Source: Bacteroidia bacterium (GTDB lineage: Bacteria > Bacteroidota > Bacteroidia > NS11-12g > UBA955). Taken from it: DNA of 64,000 bases. A model generated the notes under the pieces. The model saw only the letters and a program-made list of their open reading frames with translations, made no database searches and was not told the origin of the DNA. Below are positions 42,950 to 50,570 of this stretch, one piece after another (position 1 is the first letter of the stretch; each line of letters opens with the position of its first letter). The position numbers and the translations under genes were made by a program. The stretch is taken from the NCBI GenBank assembly GCA_023653095.1, contig JAMNXP010000002.1, positions 16,910-80,909 of the forward strand, written 5' to 3'.

Positions 42950-42978
42950 TACGTATTGATTTATATAATTAATACGTA
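42950..42978. promoter_or_regulatory. Inverted-repeat operator in the promoter of TA module 2
   Basis: TACGTATT, 13-base spacer, AATACGTA: perfect 8-bp arms. The left arm overlaps the TTG -33 element (42956-42958) and the right arm overlaps the -7 box (42977-42984), the layout expected for autorepression by the ribbon-helix-helix antitoxin. Confidence 0.6.
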
Positions 42979-42984
42979 TATTTG
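42977..42984 (+). promoter_or_regulatory. -7 box TATATTTG of TA module 2
   Basis: Exact TAnnTTTG match four bases from the ATG at 42989, with TTG 18 bases upstream: a complete Bacteroidota promoter and a predicted leaderless start. Confidence 0.65.
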
Positions 42985-42988
42985 ATTT

Positions 42989-43234
42989 ATGGATACAAAG
43001 CTTACCTTGAAATTAAGTCAGGAGGTAATTGAGAAGGCCAAAGAATACGCAAAATTCAATCAAGTTAGTTTGTCAAAGTTGATTGAGAATTATTTGGAAA
43101 ATATTACCTCAAAAATGGAGCAACCTTATGAAATAACGCCCTTGGTACGCAGTTTATCGGGTGTGATCAAGGAAAACTCTCGGGATGACCATAAACAGGA
43201 GTACGCGAAATATTTGGAGGAGAAATACAAGTAA
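42989..43234 (+). CDS. DUF6364-type antitoxin (ribbon-helix-helix)
   Basis: An 81-residue antitoxin: DTKLTLKLSQEVIEKAKEYAKFNQVSLSKLIENYL is a ribbon-helix-helix DNA-binding domain, and the C-terminal tail (TPLVRSLSGVIKENSRDDHKQEYAKYLEEKY) would wrap the toxin. The stop overlaps the start of the PIN toxin (TAATG). The promoter with a perfect inverted repeat suggests autoregulation. Confidence 0.88.
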   Translation: MDTKLTLKLSQEVIEKAKEYAKFNQVSLSKLIENYLENITSKMEQPYEITPLVRSLSGVIKENSRDDHKQEYAKYLEEKYK

Positions 43235-43650
43235 TGGAGCGAATATTTGTTGATACAGATGTTTGTTTGGACCTTTTGACAGGACGGCAACCACATAATA
43301 TTTTTGCAGCGCAGCTCTTTTCTCTTGCAGATTTAAAACAATTAGAGCTATGTGTTTCCTCCTTGGCTTTTTCTAATCTGAATTACATTCTGAGTAGGCA
43401 GTATTCTCAAGCAGAATCGCGGAAAATTTTACTAAAATTTAAGACTTTGGTTACGGTTTTGGCTGTTTCTGAGAAGACGGTTGAATTAGCTTTATTATCG
43501 GATTTTAAAGATTTTGAGGATGGCTTGCAACATCAAACAGCACTTGAATTTGGAATAGAAGCCATTATTACTCGTAACTTAAAAGATTACAAGCGGGCGG
43601 ATACTATTGTTATGACTGCGGAACAGTATTTGTTATCGAGAAATTTATAG
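43234..43650 (+). CDS. PIN-domain (VapC-like) toxin
   Basis: 138 residues, a PIN-domain ribonuclease: first acidic residue in RIFVDTDVCLDLLTGR (D8), central Glu/Asp region around SLAFSNLNYIL, and FEDGLQHQTALEFGIEAIITRNLKDY containing the second acidic cluster and the TRNLKD motif. It probably cleaves tRNA or rRNA and is held inactive by the preceding antitoxin, to which it is coupled by a one-base overlap. Its end overlaps the convergent VapC of the next module by 6 bp. Confidence 0.9.
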   Translation: MERIFVDTDVCLDLLTGRQPHNIFAAQLFSLADLKQLELCVSSLAFSNLNYILSRQYSQAESRKILLKFKTLVTVLAVSEKTVELALLSDFKDFEDGLQHQTALEFGIEAIITRNLKDYKRADTIVMTAEQYLLSRNL

Positions 43651-44025
43651 GATTGTTAATCCATAACTTTCAAAAGTCTTGTCTTGGGTTATTAAGTTGA
43701 AATCATGATTTAAACACTGGCTGATTATGATTCTATCAAATGGATCAGTGTGGTGAAATGGGAGGTTTTGAAGCTTCAGGAAGTCTGAATTTTGGATAGG
43801 TAAAATTGCCCAGCCGCTTCGTTCAATATAGAAGAATAAATCTGTAAGCGGTATGGGTAATATTAATTTACCAATACTGATTTTGATGGTTAATTCCCAA
43901 ATAGATGCTTGGCTGATAAATATGTGATTTTGCGTGTCTTCGATGGCTGTTCTAATCTCATGGGTGATTTTGTGGTTCCCCTCAAGTATCCAAATTAATG
44001 TATGAGTATCTAATATTAGATTCAT
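43645..44025 (-). CDS. PIN-domain VapC-type toxin
   Basis: 126 residues of the VapC subgroup with LILDTHTLIWILEG (catalytic D6), ISQASIWELTIKISIGKL (conserved E near 42), and HHTDPFDRIIISQCLNHDFNLITQD with the second Asp pair. All four acidic residues expected of an active PIN nuclease are visible. It overlaps its antitoxin by ATGA. It is a different PIN subfamily from the neighbouring convergent toxin, so the two modules are not a simple duplication. Confidence 0.92.
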   Translation of the reverse strand: MNLILDTHTLIWILEGNHKITHEIRTAIEDTQNHIFISQASIWELTIKISIGKLILPIPLTDLFFYIERSGWAILPIQNSDFLKLQNLPFHHTDPFDRIIISQCLNHDFNLITQDKTFESYGLTIL

Positions 44026-44393
44026 GGGGTGTATTCTTTGAATTCATCTAAGGGAGCATCAAAATCTTCAGCCATGAATATTTGCCCTTTTAATAATCCC
44101 CACAAACTTGGTCTTGGTTGACTAGAGTTTTGATAAATCAGAAACTGAGTGAATTCAAGGACTTGAATTTGCTTTTGCAGAGATAATTTTTCGAGACCAG
44201 TTGTGACATCTGTAGCAATGCTACTGACAGAGTTGTAAGCGAGTAAAGGCTCTGAAGCAATTTTTGTTTTATTGTAATTAATGAGTAAATCCTCAATTTT
44301 TTCGCTGAGGCTTTTGCCTTCCTTCATTGACCAGAATTTCGACTTTTGATGGACGATGTCGTCAATGGTAATGTTGATGCGTTTTTTATTCAT
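44022..44393 (-). CDS. Chimeric antitoxin: DUF6364-like N-domain and DUF2281-like C-tail
   Basis: 123 residues. Residues 1-50 (KKRINITIDDIVHQKSKFWSMKEGKSLSEKIEDLLINY) resemble the ribbon-helix-helix N-domain of the DUF6364 antitoxin in the neighbouring module, whereas residues 75-123 (EFTQFLIYQNSSQPRPSLWGLLKGQIFMAEDFDAPLDEFKEY) are the tail of DUF2281-type antitoxins that partner VapC, including the FMxEDFDAPLDEFKEY signature. It therefore looks like a domain-swap antitoxin matched to its VapC by the tail. It has its own -7 box and inverted-repeat operator. Confidence 0.75.
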   Translation of the reverse strand: MNKKRINITIDDIVHQKSKFWSMKEGKSLSEKIEDLLINYNKTKIASEPLLAYNSVSSIATDVTTGLEKLSLQKQIQVLEFTQFLIYQNSSQPRPSLWGLLKGQIFMAEDFDAPLDEFKEYTP

Positions 44394-44397
44394 GCAT

Positions 44398-44405
44398 CAA
44401 AAATA
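44398..44405 (-). promoter_or_regulatory. -7 box TATTTTTG of TA module 3
   Basis: Minus-strand exact TAnnTTTG match four bases from the ATG at 44393; predicted leaderless. Confidence 0.6.
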
Positions 44406-44410
44406 ATCAA

Positions 44411-44435
44411 TGTGTATTAATCTAAAAAATACACA
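44411..44435. promoter_or_regulatory. Inverted-repeat operator of TA module 3
   Basis: TGTGTATT, nine-base spacer, AATACACA: perfect 8-bp arms covering the -33 region of the antitoxin promoter. The half-site shares GTATT with the TACGTATT arm of module 2. It also lies 4 bp after the stop of the ligase gene, so an RNA hairpin ending that operon is an alternative role. Confidence 0.55.
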
Positions 44436-44438
44436 CTT

Positions 44439-46013
44439 TTACATTTGCAATTTTTGCAAAACTTGGTAGTCAATTTTACTGAAATGTCTTGGGTCACGAG
44501 GTATTTTGAGCAATTTAATATCGCCGTCAGGCAGTCCCAAGGAACGCAAATCTTCTTCAACAGGAGAGAAGCATCCGAGTTTGGGGTAGGCCAAATGTTT
44601 GAAAGACTTACATCTATTGAGCTCTAAGAAATAAACGAGTTTGTTGTTGACTTTCAATACGGTACCCAAAATCACTCCCGGAATGTGTCGGAGCTGATAT
44701 TCGAGGATAAAGGGGTAGAGTGGAACTCCATTCCAATCAATGATTTGTTGGCAACGACCCAATAAATGAAGTTGTCCGTGCCGGTCAATATAGCCTGAAT
44801 CGCCGGTTCGGTGAAATAATTTATCATCAATGCATATCTTGGAATCAGCTTTTTGTTGTTCTGCTTGGGGACCAAAATAATCTTTAACCACATGATTTCC
44901 GGCAACGGCAATTTCGCCAATCTGACCCGTTTCAAGTACCTGTTGTGAGTGGATATCTAAAATTTTAACGACAGTACAAGATTCTATTTTTCCAACACAA
45001 AGTCCATCTTCAAAAGTGGAATCGGCGGTCTGAATGAGTGTGCGTGCATTGATGCTGGAAATAGGTTCTGCCTCGGTACTACCGTAAACAATTTCTACCC
45101 TGGAGTTTGGAAATGCGGTGAGCCACAATTTTGCTGCCGATGGAAAAACAGGAGCACCTCCGCTGAAAATTTCACGCACCGAACTTAAGTTGGTTGAGAT
45201 GTTTTGAGATAGGCTTTTAATACATAGTTGGTCAATGAAATACGGTGAAGCGATGATGCGATTAACGCGAAATTTCTTAATGGTTTTAATAATCTTTTGA
45301 GCCTTTAAATTATCGGGTTTTTTGCTGCTCCATTTTACAATAACACTGCTAATTCCTAGACCTAGATTGATCATCAATACAATGGGCAATACAGGCATGT
45401 CTATTGTATCATCGCGGGTTTGGAGGGTATTTTGGAGGGCTAAAAATTGTTGATGAAGAATTTCGTGAGTGCGTATAACTGCTTTAGGTGTGCCAGTGCT
45501 TCCGGTGGTGAACGTGATCAGTGCAGTGTCATTCGAGGCATCGATGGCTACCGCATCGTGGTAGAGGCTTTTCTTAGCGTTCTTTATTTCTCGCGTGGTA
45601 ATTCTGATGGGTATTTTTCTAATTTCCTTGATTAAATGTCCCAAGGAAGCAGCCAACGAAATGCCAATAAATCCTTTGCAGTCAGCTATTTGGCAGGAAG
45701 TTTTTAAGCGGTTAAGTTTGGCCCATTCATCGATAAAAACGGCGGTGCAACCCATTTGAAACAAGGCCAATACGCTGACATATAAATCAATGCTCATGGG
45801 TACGAAGACCAAAACGCGGTCACCTGACTTTAGGCCTCGTTCTACAAATAATGAATGTGCGGCATCAATTTTATGTCGAAGTTCACCGAAGGTTACTTTT
45901 GAATGTTCATCGGCGATGGCTAGGCGTTTGGAATTCATAATCGCGGCAACACGGAAATGTTCCATGATGTTTCCTTTGGTTAAGGTCTTTGCGATATGAA
46001 TGATGTTGGACAT
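44439..46013 (-). CDS. Adenylate-forming (AMP-dependent) ligase
   Basis: 524 residues of the ANL superfamily, activating a carboxylate as acyl-AMP. Core motifs: A3 LITFTTGSTGTPKAV near 175, A5 YGSTEAEPIS near 315, A7 FHRTGDSGYID near 410, hinge LGRCQQIIDW near 425 and an A10-like Lys in RHFSKIDYQVL at the C terminus. No carrier protein or thioester domain is attached. It resembles fatty-acyl-CoA ligase relatives that also include OleC-type lactone synthetases, so the downstream chemistry is open. Last gene of the four-gene operon, starting 1 bp after the DUF3419 gene. Confidence 0.85.
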   Translation of the reverse strand: MSNIIHIAKTLTKGNIMEHFRVAAIMNSKRLAIADEHSKVTFGELRHKIDAAHSLFVERGLKSGDRVLVFVPMSIDLYVSVLALFQMGCTAVFIDEWAKLNRLKTSCQIADCKGFIGISLAASLGHLIKEIRKIPIRITTREIKNAKKSLYHDAVAIDASNDTALITFTTGSTGTPKAVIRTHEILHQQFLALQNTLQTRDDTIDMPVLPIVLMINLGLGISSVIVKWSSKKPDNLKAQKIIKTIKKFRVNRIIASPYFIDQLCIKSLSQNISTNLSSVREIFSGGAPVFPSAAKLWLTAFPNSRVEIVYGSTEAEPISSINARTLIQTADSTFEDGLCVGKIESCTVVKILDIHSQQVLETGQIGEIAVAGNHVVKDYFGPQAEQQKADSKICIDDKLFHRTGDSGYIDRHGQLHLLGRCQQIIDWNGVPLYPFILEYQLRHIPGVILGTVLKVNNKLVYFLELNRCKSFKHLAYPKLGCFSPVEEDLRSLGLPDGDIKLLKIPRDPRHFSKIDYQVLQKLQM

Positions 46014-46014
46014 T

Positions 46015-48060
46015 TTATAGATCTATTCCGAACAGTTGGTATTCTGAAATGATTTCGGCTTCCAAAGATTCAGAGCACCTCAACGATGCTGCATCTATGT
46101 GCATGAATGAGTGAACTACTTGAAAAATGCCCAGTTTTTTGGCTTTTTGTTGTAAAATATCTGTCATCACCAAGCCCAATCCACCAAGTCTAAAATCGGG
46201 TTTTCGAGCTACAGTTTTCATGATGATGGAATTATTTTCAATGTCTAAGTAGGCAAAGACAAATCCTTGCAAATTCCGTTCCAATTCTGCCAAAAGCACC
46301 CATTCGGGATCAATTAAATGTTTGATTTCGTTGTATTTGAGTAAAAAGTCCTTCCAATGTATGGGTGTGTAGTAGGGATTGTGTTGGAAGGCCACGAGGC
46401 TGAGCTCGTGGATATTTTGAAGTTCTTGTTCCCAAAGATTTAGGTTTAGATGCCTGAAACTAATGCCTTGAATTTCCAATTGACTTTTCCGTTCATCCAA
46501 TCTCGAAATACTTCCAGGAATTTCGTGCATGAGGGTACTTACATAACGTTCAATGGGTTTGAAACCCGCAATTTCAAACAATTCAATCAGTTCAGGTTGA
46601 TATGGGAGATCCCCCAAAAAATTGCGATGAGAAGCGGTTTTTAAACGATAATCGTTCCAAGTGCTACCGTTCATGGGGCAAACGATGCGGTTGTAGCCGT
46701 TGTGTTTGGACCAGGTTATCAGGTTTCGGAGGTCAGTGGTTGGTGATCGGTGATCGGTGATCGGTGAGCGGTGATCGGTGGTCAGTGATCGGTTTTCAGT
46801 GTTCGGCTGAGGGCTGAAAGCTGACGGCTGCCGGCTTTTGACTGAAATGGCTAGTGTTTTAGAATTTAGGGGATGGAGATGGATGGTGGTCGGTGAACGG
46901 TGATCGGTGGTCAGTGGTCGGCTGTCGGCTGTCGGCTGCCCGCTGCCCGCTGAAAGCTGATTTCTGATGTCAATCACAATGGTGTTGTAAAAGTAACCGT
47001 TGTCTTGAGGGCGAAGTTCTGACATCAGGTCTGACTGTTCTGTTAGTGTGGGAACCACCTGTGAACATCTTCTGGTGACCATCAAATTCCAATAAGCCAT
47101 TCGTCCATCGGGAAAAAGACCGGAAGATAGTTTGAGGGCGGCATCTTGAAATTCAGATAGATTCATGTACTCGAAGATGTTGCTCAAGTTCATGGCGTGG
47201 AAATGTCCGTACTGAGAAATAGCGTCCTCGGCGAAGCCGTGAAACAATGAAATTCTATGTATTCTGGCTTTGATGAATTCGTAGTTTTGGGGATGAAGGT
47301 AATGGGGCAATAGCTCGCCGAAACTGCCGGTTAGATTGTAGCGAAGAAAGGGATTTTGTTGGGCGTTAACACTACTTAAGTGTGATTCAGCCTGTTTTAA
47401 TATGAAATCGGCAACGGGAATTTCTACCTGTTTTAGGAATTCTGGGTCGCGACCCATTCTTCCCATGACGGTGCGACTGAAAAACAATTTGAACAATCCG
47501 CGCCAACGCCAAGTATTCCATTGGTTGAGAAAAAATTGGCGCTGTTCATGGGCCGATTTAGGAGCTAATAACGCTTCAACTGTACTTTTGCCGTGTATCA
47601 GCGGGAGGACTTTATTGGAAAAAATTTGGAAATACTTTTCGAATTTTCCTTGATGTATAATTCCCGTTGAATGCCATTTAGACTGCGTTTTTGAGAAGTA
47701 ATTGGCTGCATCTTTAGAAAGATGGGGAACCAATTTATAGAATAGTTCCGCACGATTTGAGGCGGGTGAATATCCCAAGAAAGCAAGAATCTCAGAGTAA
47801 GTGAGTTGCTCAATGGCCCTGATTTTAAGCTCGGTCAAATATAGTTGAACAGGGTTAATGTCGGCGGCGACAATCCGTTTTGGGTCGGCCATCAAGAGGC
47901 TGAAGCAGTTGTCACCTGCGGAGGCAATGCTTAATACCTGATCGTGTTTCTGTATGTTGAGCGCTTTGAGCAAGACTTTGGGGTCTTCCCAAACCGTGGC
48001 GTAACGGATGAAGTCAAACGATGCCGATTGTGAAATGCTCAATCTTCTTGGTCCCACCAT
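46015..48060 (-). CDS. BtaA-like (DUF3419) domain joined to GNAT acetyltransferase by a repeat-derived linker
   Basis: 681 residues. Residues 10-355 form a DUF3419 domain related to BtaA, which transfers the 3-amino-3-carboxypropyl group of S-adenosylmethionine to diacylglycerol: VWEDPKVLLKALNI, VLSIASAGDNCFSLL (cofactor loop 43-55), VAADINPVQLYL, FLRYNLTGSFGELLPHYL and MAYWNLMVTRR. Residues about 525-681 are a GNAT domain with RLGGLGLVMTDIL as acetyl-CoA loop. Between them (about 366-445) the frame runs through two heptamer-repeat blocks, giving 7-residue periods such as TDHRSPI. The long frame is intact and the ligase follows after 1 bp, so it is probably functional. Fusion suggests N-acylation of the transferred amino group (inference). 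Confidence 0.72.
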   Translation of the reverse strand: MVGPRRLSISQSASFDFIRYATVWEDPKVLLKALNIQKHDQVLSIASAGDNCFSLLMADPKRIVAADINPVQLYLTELKIRAIEQLTYSEILAFLGYSPASNRAELFYKLVPHLSKDAANYFSKTQSKWHSTGIIHQGKFEKYFQIFSNKVLPLIHGKSTVEALLAPKSAHEQRQFFLNQWNTWRWRGLFKLFFSRTVMGRMGRDPEFLKQVEIPVADFILKQAESHLSSVNAQQNPFLRYNLTGSFGELLPHYLHPQNYEFIKARIHRISLFHGFAEDAISQYGHFHAMNLSNIFEYMNLSEFQDAALKLSSGLFPDGRMAYWNLMVTRRCSQVVPTLTEQSDLMSELRPQDNGYFYNTIVIDIRNQLSAGSGQPTADSRPLTTDHRSPTTIHLHPLNSKTLAISVKSRQPSAFSPQPNTENRSLTTDHRSPITDHRSPTTDLRNLITWSKHNGYNRIVCPMNGSTWNDYRLKTASHRNFLGDLPYQPELIELFEIAGFKPIERYVSTLMHEIPGSISRLDERKSQLEIQGISFRHLNLNLWEQELQNIHELSLVAFQHNPYYTPIHWKDFLLKYNEIKHLIDPEWVLLAELERNLQGFVFAYLDIENNSIIMKTVARKPDFRLGGLGLVMTDILQQKAKKLGIFQVVHSFMHIDAASLRCSESLEAEIISEYQLFGIDL
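46731..46962 (-). repeat. Heptanucleotide repeat arrays inside a coding sequence, locus 5
   Basis: Two blocks (about 46731-46845 and 46884-46962) of CGGTGAT/CGGTGGT-type units followed by GGCTGAC/GGCTGTC-type units, the same order as locus 1, separated by 38 bp of unrelated sequence. They lie in the linker of the DUF3419-GNAT gene, are read in frame and yield heptad peptide repeats rich in T, D, H, R, S and P. Confidence 0.9.
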
Positions 48061-50570
48061 GAATTTTCGAATACAATTTTGATTTCGCCGGTGGCACCGT
48101 TCATTTCAACGAAGTCGCCGGTATTAAGTTGATTCAATAAATTGGTAATACCCACAATGCAAGGTTTTCCTAATTCTCGTGAAACAATGGCACTGTGAGA
48201 TAGGAGAGAGCCTCTTTCTACCAAGATTCCAGATGCAGTTGGAAACAACATCACCCAACCTGGGTCAGTGGAAGAGGTCACCAATATATCTCCATTTAGA
48301 TCGCTTATTTCTCTGGGGTCTTTGACAATTCTTACTTTTGCTCTTACGATGCCCGGGCAACACCCAATGCCTTTGAGATCGGCGCCTTCCAACGAACTTT
48401 TGGTTTCTTGAACAAAAGAGTTTGCATGGTAGACGTTCCCAAAAGTTCTGATTCTTTCGGAGGTGTTTTGGGACTCGTAACCTTGGTATTTCACCTTTCT
48501 GAATTCAATGAGATCGGCAATTTCTGGCGTTACTGATGTTCCTTTGATGTAATCAAAAATTTCTTCTTGGGTTAGGTAAAAAATGTCACGCGAATGTTTG
48601 ATGATGCCTTCGCCGTAGAATTGATTTCCAATGGCTAAAAATAGTTCTCTGATCTTTCCAAATCCACGGGTGCGTTCAAACCTGAGGTTTTCGCGCGCGC
48701 TCACCATTTCACGGGTTTTGCCCAAAACATAATTGAAAATCCGCCTTTTAATGGGTTTATCTTTAAAGGTTTCTTTGATAATGTCTTCTCCTTGTTTTCT
48801 GAGTTCTTTATGCGAAGGTTGGCCGTAAGATGGGTCTCTGGAAGTAATGTAATTTGCTTGATATCTCACGTGTGACTGAATCAAAGCTGCGAACATTGCA
48901 GGATCTTGTCTGTAGGTAATGGTTTCGAGTTTGAGTTCACCCACGGTGCGGTCGCCAAATTTATCAATGTAGTAGTTGAATTCTTTTAAGACGTTTTCAA
49001 AGTTTCTGTCAGTTTCAAAGGCTTTTAAAATCTCCTCGGGAGTGGCTTTAACTATAAATTCAACCCAATTCCAGTGCTTGCTAATTTTATCTACAATTTT
49101 CTCGATTTGATGGATGGGCTCTACTGATATAATATCGCCAGCACTACTCAATAATTGATTGTGAATGCCGTCGGGGAGTTGATATTTTTCGGCCAACTTT
49201 TGAGTAAACCCAAAGTAAATCATGGCATAAAAATCATTCACCAATGGGGCTTTCCATTTTTTCAAAAGGGTTTGTTCGAACCGTAAAATCAATTCCATCA
49301 GCTCATGAGAATCTTTTTCGTGGAGCGGAATTTGGTTGAATTCATCCATGACTTTTTGGAAGTCGGCTTGAAAAGTTACTCTCATCTTCGGAAGCGCCCT
49401 CAAGTTGCTGATCATCGATTTAATCATGATTAACACTCGCGCTCTTTCAGTCCATTTGCTTCTCTTGGGAAGGTCTTTCAGCTCAAATCGCTCTTTCACG
49501 CCCATCATTTTCTCCATGAATTCGGCGTTGAGATGATATCCGGGCAATAAGGCCAATGCTTTGTACCACGACAGAAGATTGTAATACACTCGGCCGTTGA
49601 TGAGGCCCAGCATATTGGCAAATACTCCCGCGTTTTTGGTCAAATCTGCTTCGCTCACCCCCAACAAACTGCAAAGCTGGATGTATACCGATTCGTACAT
49701 CTTAATGATAAAACTAAAAGTCAGAGGAGTGGTGACTCCGGGGTACGATTCAATGATGTTGGAATTGTCCCACAGTATCATCTCCGATGATTGATCAGAT
49801 GTCTGATTCAGTGTGGTTATGGGTCTGCTTTGCAATAAGTAAAATTGATCATTCTCCCAGCAAAATTCGATGTCTTGCGGTTTTTTATAAAGTGCCTTCA
49901 GGTCGCTTAAAACCTTGCAAATGTGTTTAAGTTGATTGGGTGTGAGTTTTGTTTCGGGGGACGCTTGGAAGTCGGAATCTATCAAATTTCCAGTTATTGA
50001 ATCGAGAATGTAGGTATCAGAATTCAACTCTCCGCTCACGAGTCCCTCGCCCAAACCGCACACAGCCGATATCACGATTTCCTTGCGTTTGCCGTTGACG
50101 GGATTCATGCCAAAGGCAACACCTGAAACAGTAGGGTTGAGCATGCGTTGAATCACAATTCCCATTTTTTGTGGCGGTTCAATGCCATGCTCGTGGCAAT
50201 AAGCAACCACTTCGGGTCGTTTGAGCGAGCTCCATACATGGGTAATGGCCTGATTTACTTGGTCCCATTCAACATTTAGTTGAGTCAGAAATTGACCGGC
50301 AAAACTCTGACTTCCGCTGTCTTCGCCCAACGCCGACGATCTTACCGAAACGAATTTGGGACTGCCCAAATAGTCTTTGATTTCTTGAAGTTCAACCTCA
50401 GACAGTGGTTTTGAAATATCAATCTGTTGAGCATTGTACACAACAAATTCAGGAACTTTGAATCCATAGTCTGAAAGATGCAATAGATTGAATCCCTTCC
50501 CTCCGCTGAATATGGGATTGGATTTTATATCAAATGGACTTCTATAAAATATGAACTTTACGAAATCCAT
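48039..50570 (-). CDS. Rifampin-phosphotransferase-like ATP-grasp / phosphohistidine protein
   Basis: 843 residues from the ATG at 50570 (an ATG at 50621 would overlap the prenyltransferase by 64 rather than 13 bp). ATP-binding domain at 10-265: GGKGFNLLHLSDYGFKVPEF, SVRSSALGEDSGSQSFAGQF, and DIEFCWENDQFYLLQSRPITT. A swivelling phosphohistidine domain lies at 745-835, catalytic His near 792 in GSLLSHSAIVSRELGKPC. Between them is a helical domain without the PEP-binding barrel of PEP synthase. This order and length match rifampin phosphotransferases and related antibiotic or small-molecule dikinases, so the enzyme should phosphorylate an unknown small molecule with ATP through phospho-His. It overlaps the DUF3419 gene by 22 bp. 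Confidence 0.8.
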   Translation of the reverse strand: MDFVKFIFYRSPFDIKSNPIFSGGKGFNLLHLSDYGFKVPEFVVYNAQQIDISKPLSEVELQEIKDYLGSPKFVSVRSSALGEDSGSQSFAGQFLTQLNVEWDQVNQAITHVWSSLKRPEVVAYCHEHGIEPPQKMGIVIQRMLNPTVSGVAFGMNPVNGKRKEIVISAVCGLGEGLVSGELNSDTYILDSITGNLIDSDFQASPETKLTPNQLKHICKVLSDLKALYKKPQDIEFCWENDQFYLLQSRPITTLNQTSDQSSEMILWDNSNIIESYPGVTTPLTFSFIIKMYESVYIQLCSLLGVSEADLTKNAGVFANMLGLINGRVYYNLLSWYKALALLPGYHLNAEFMEKMMGVKERFELKDLPKRSKWTERARVLIMIKSMISNLRALPKMRVTFQADFQKVMDEFNQIPLHEKDSHELMELILRFEQTLLKKWKAPLVNDFYAMIYFGFTQKLAEKYQLPDGIHNQLLSSAGDIISVEPIHQIEKIVDKISKHWNWVEFIVKATPEEILKAFETDRNFENVLKEFNYYIDKFGDRTVGELKLETITYRQDPAMFAALIQSHVRYQANYITSRDPSYGQPSHKELRKQGEDIIKETFKDKPIKRRIFNYVLGKTREMVSARENLRFERTRGFGKIRELFLAIGNQFYGEGIIKHSRDIFYLTQEEIFDYIKGTSVTPEIADLIEFRKVKYQGYESQNTSERIRTFGNVYHANSFVQETKSSLEGADLKGIGCCPGIVRAKVRIVKDPREISDLNGDILVTSSTDPGWVMLFPTASGILVERGSLLSHSAIVSRELGKPCIVGITNLLNQLNTGDFVEMNGATGEIKIVFENSWWDQED

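Noticed and set aside
42989..44393. The two PIN modules as an inverted duplication
   Set aside because: The toxins belong to different PIN subgroups and the DNA shows no long inverted identity; only the antitoxin N-domains and operator cores look related.
46015..48060. Treating the DUF3419-GNAT gene as a pseudogene broken by repeats
   Set aside because: The frame is open through both repeat blocks, both flanking domains have their motifs in the same frame, and the spacing to neighbours is that of an intact operon.
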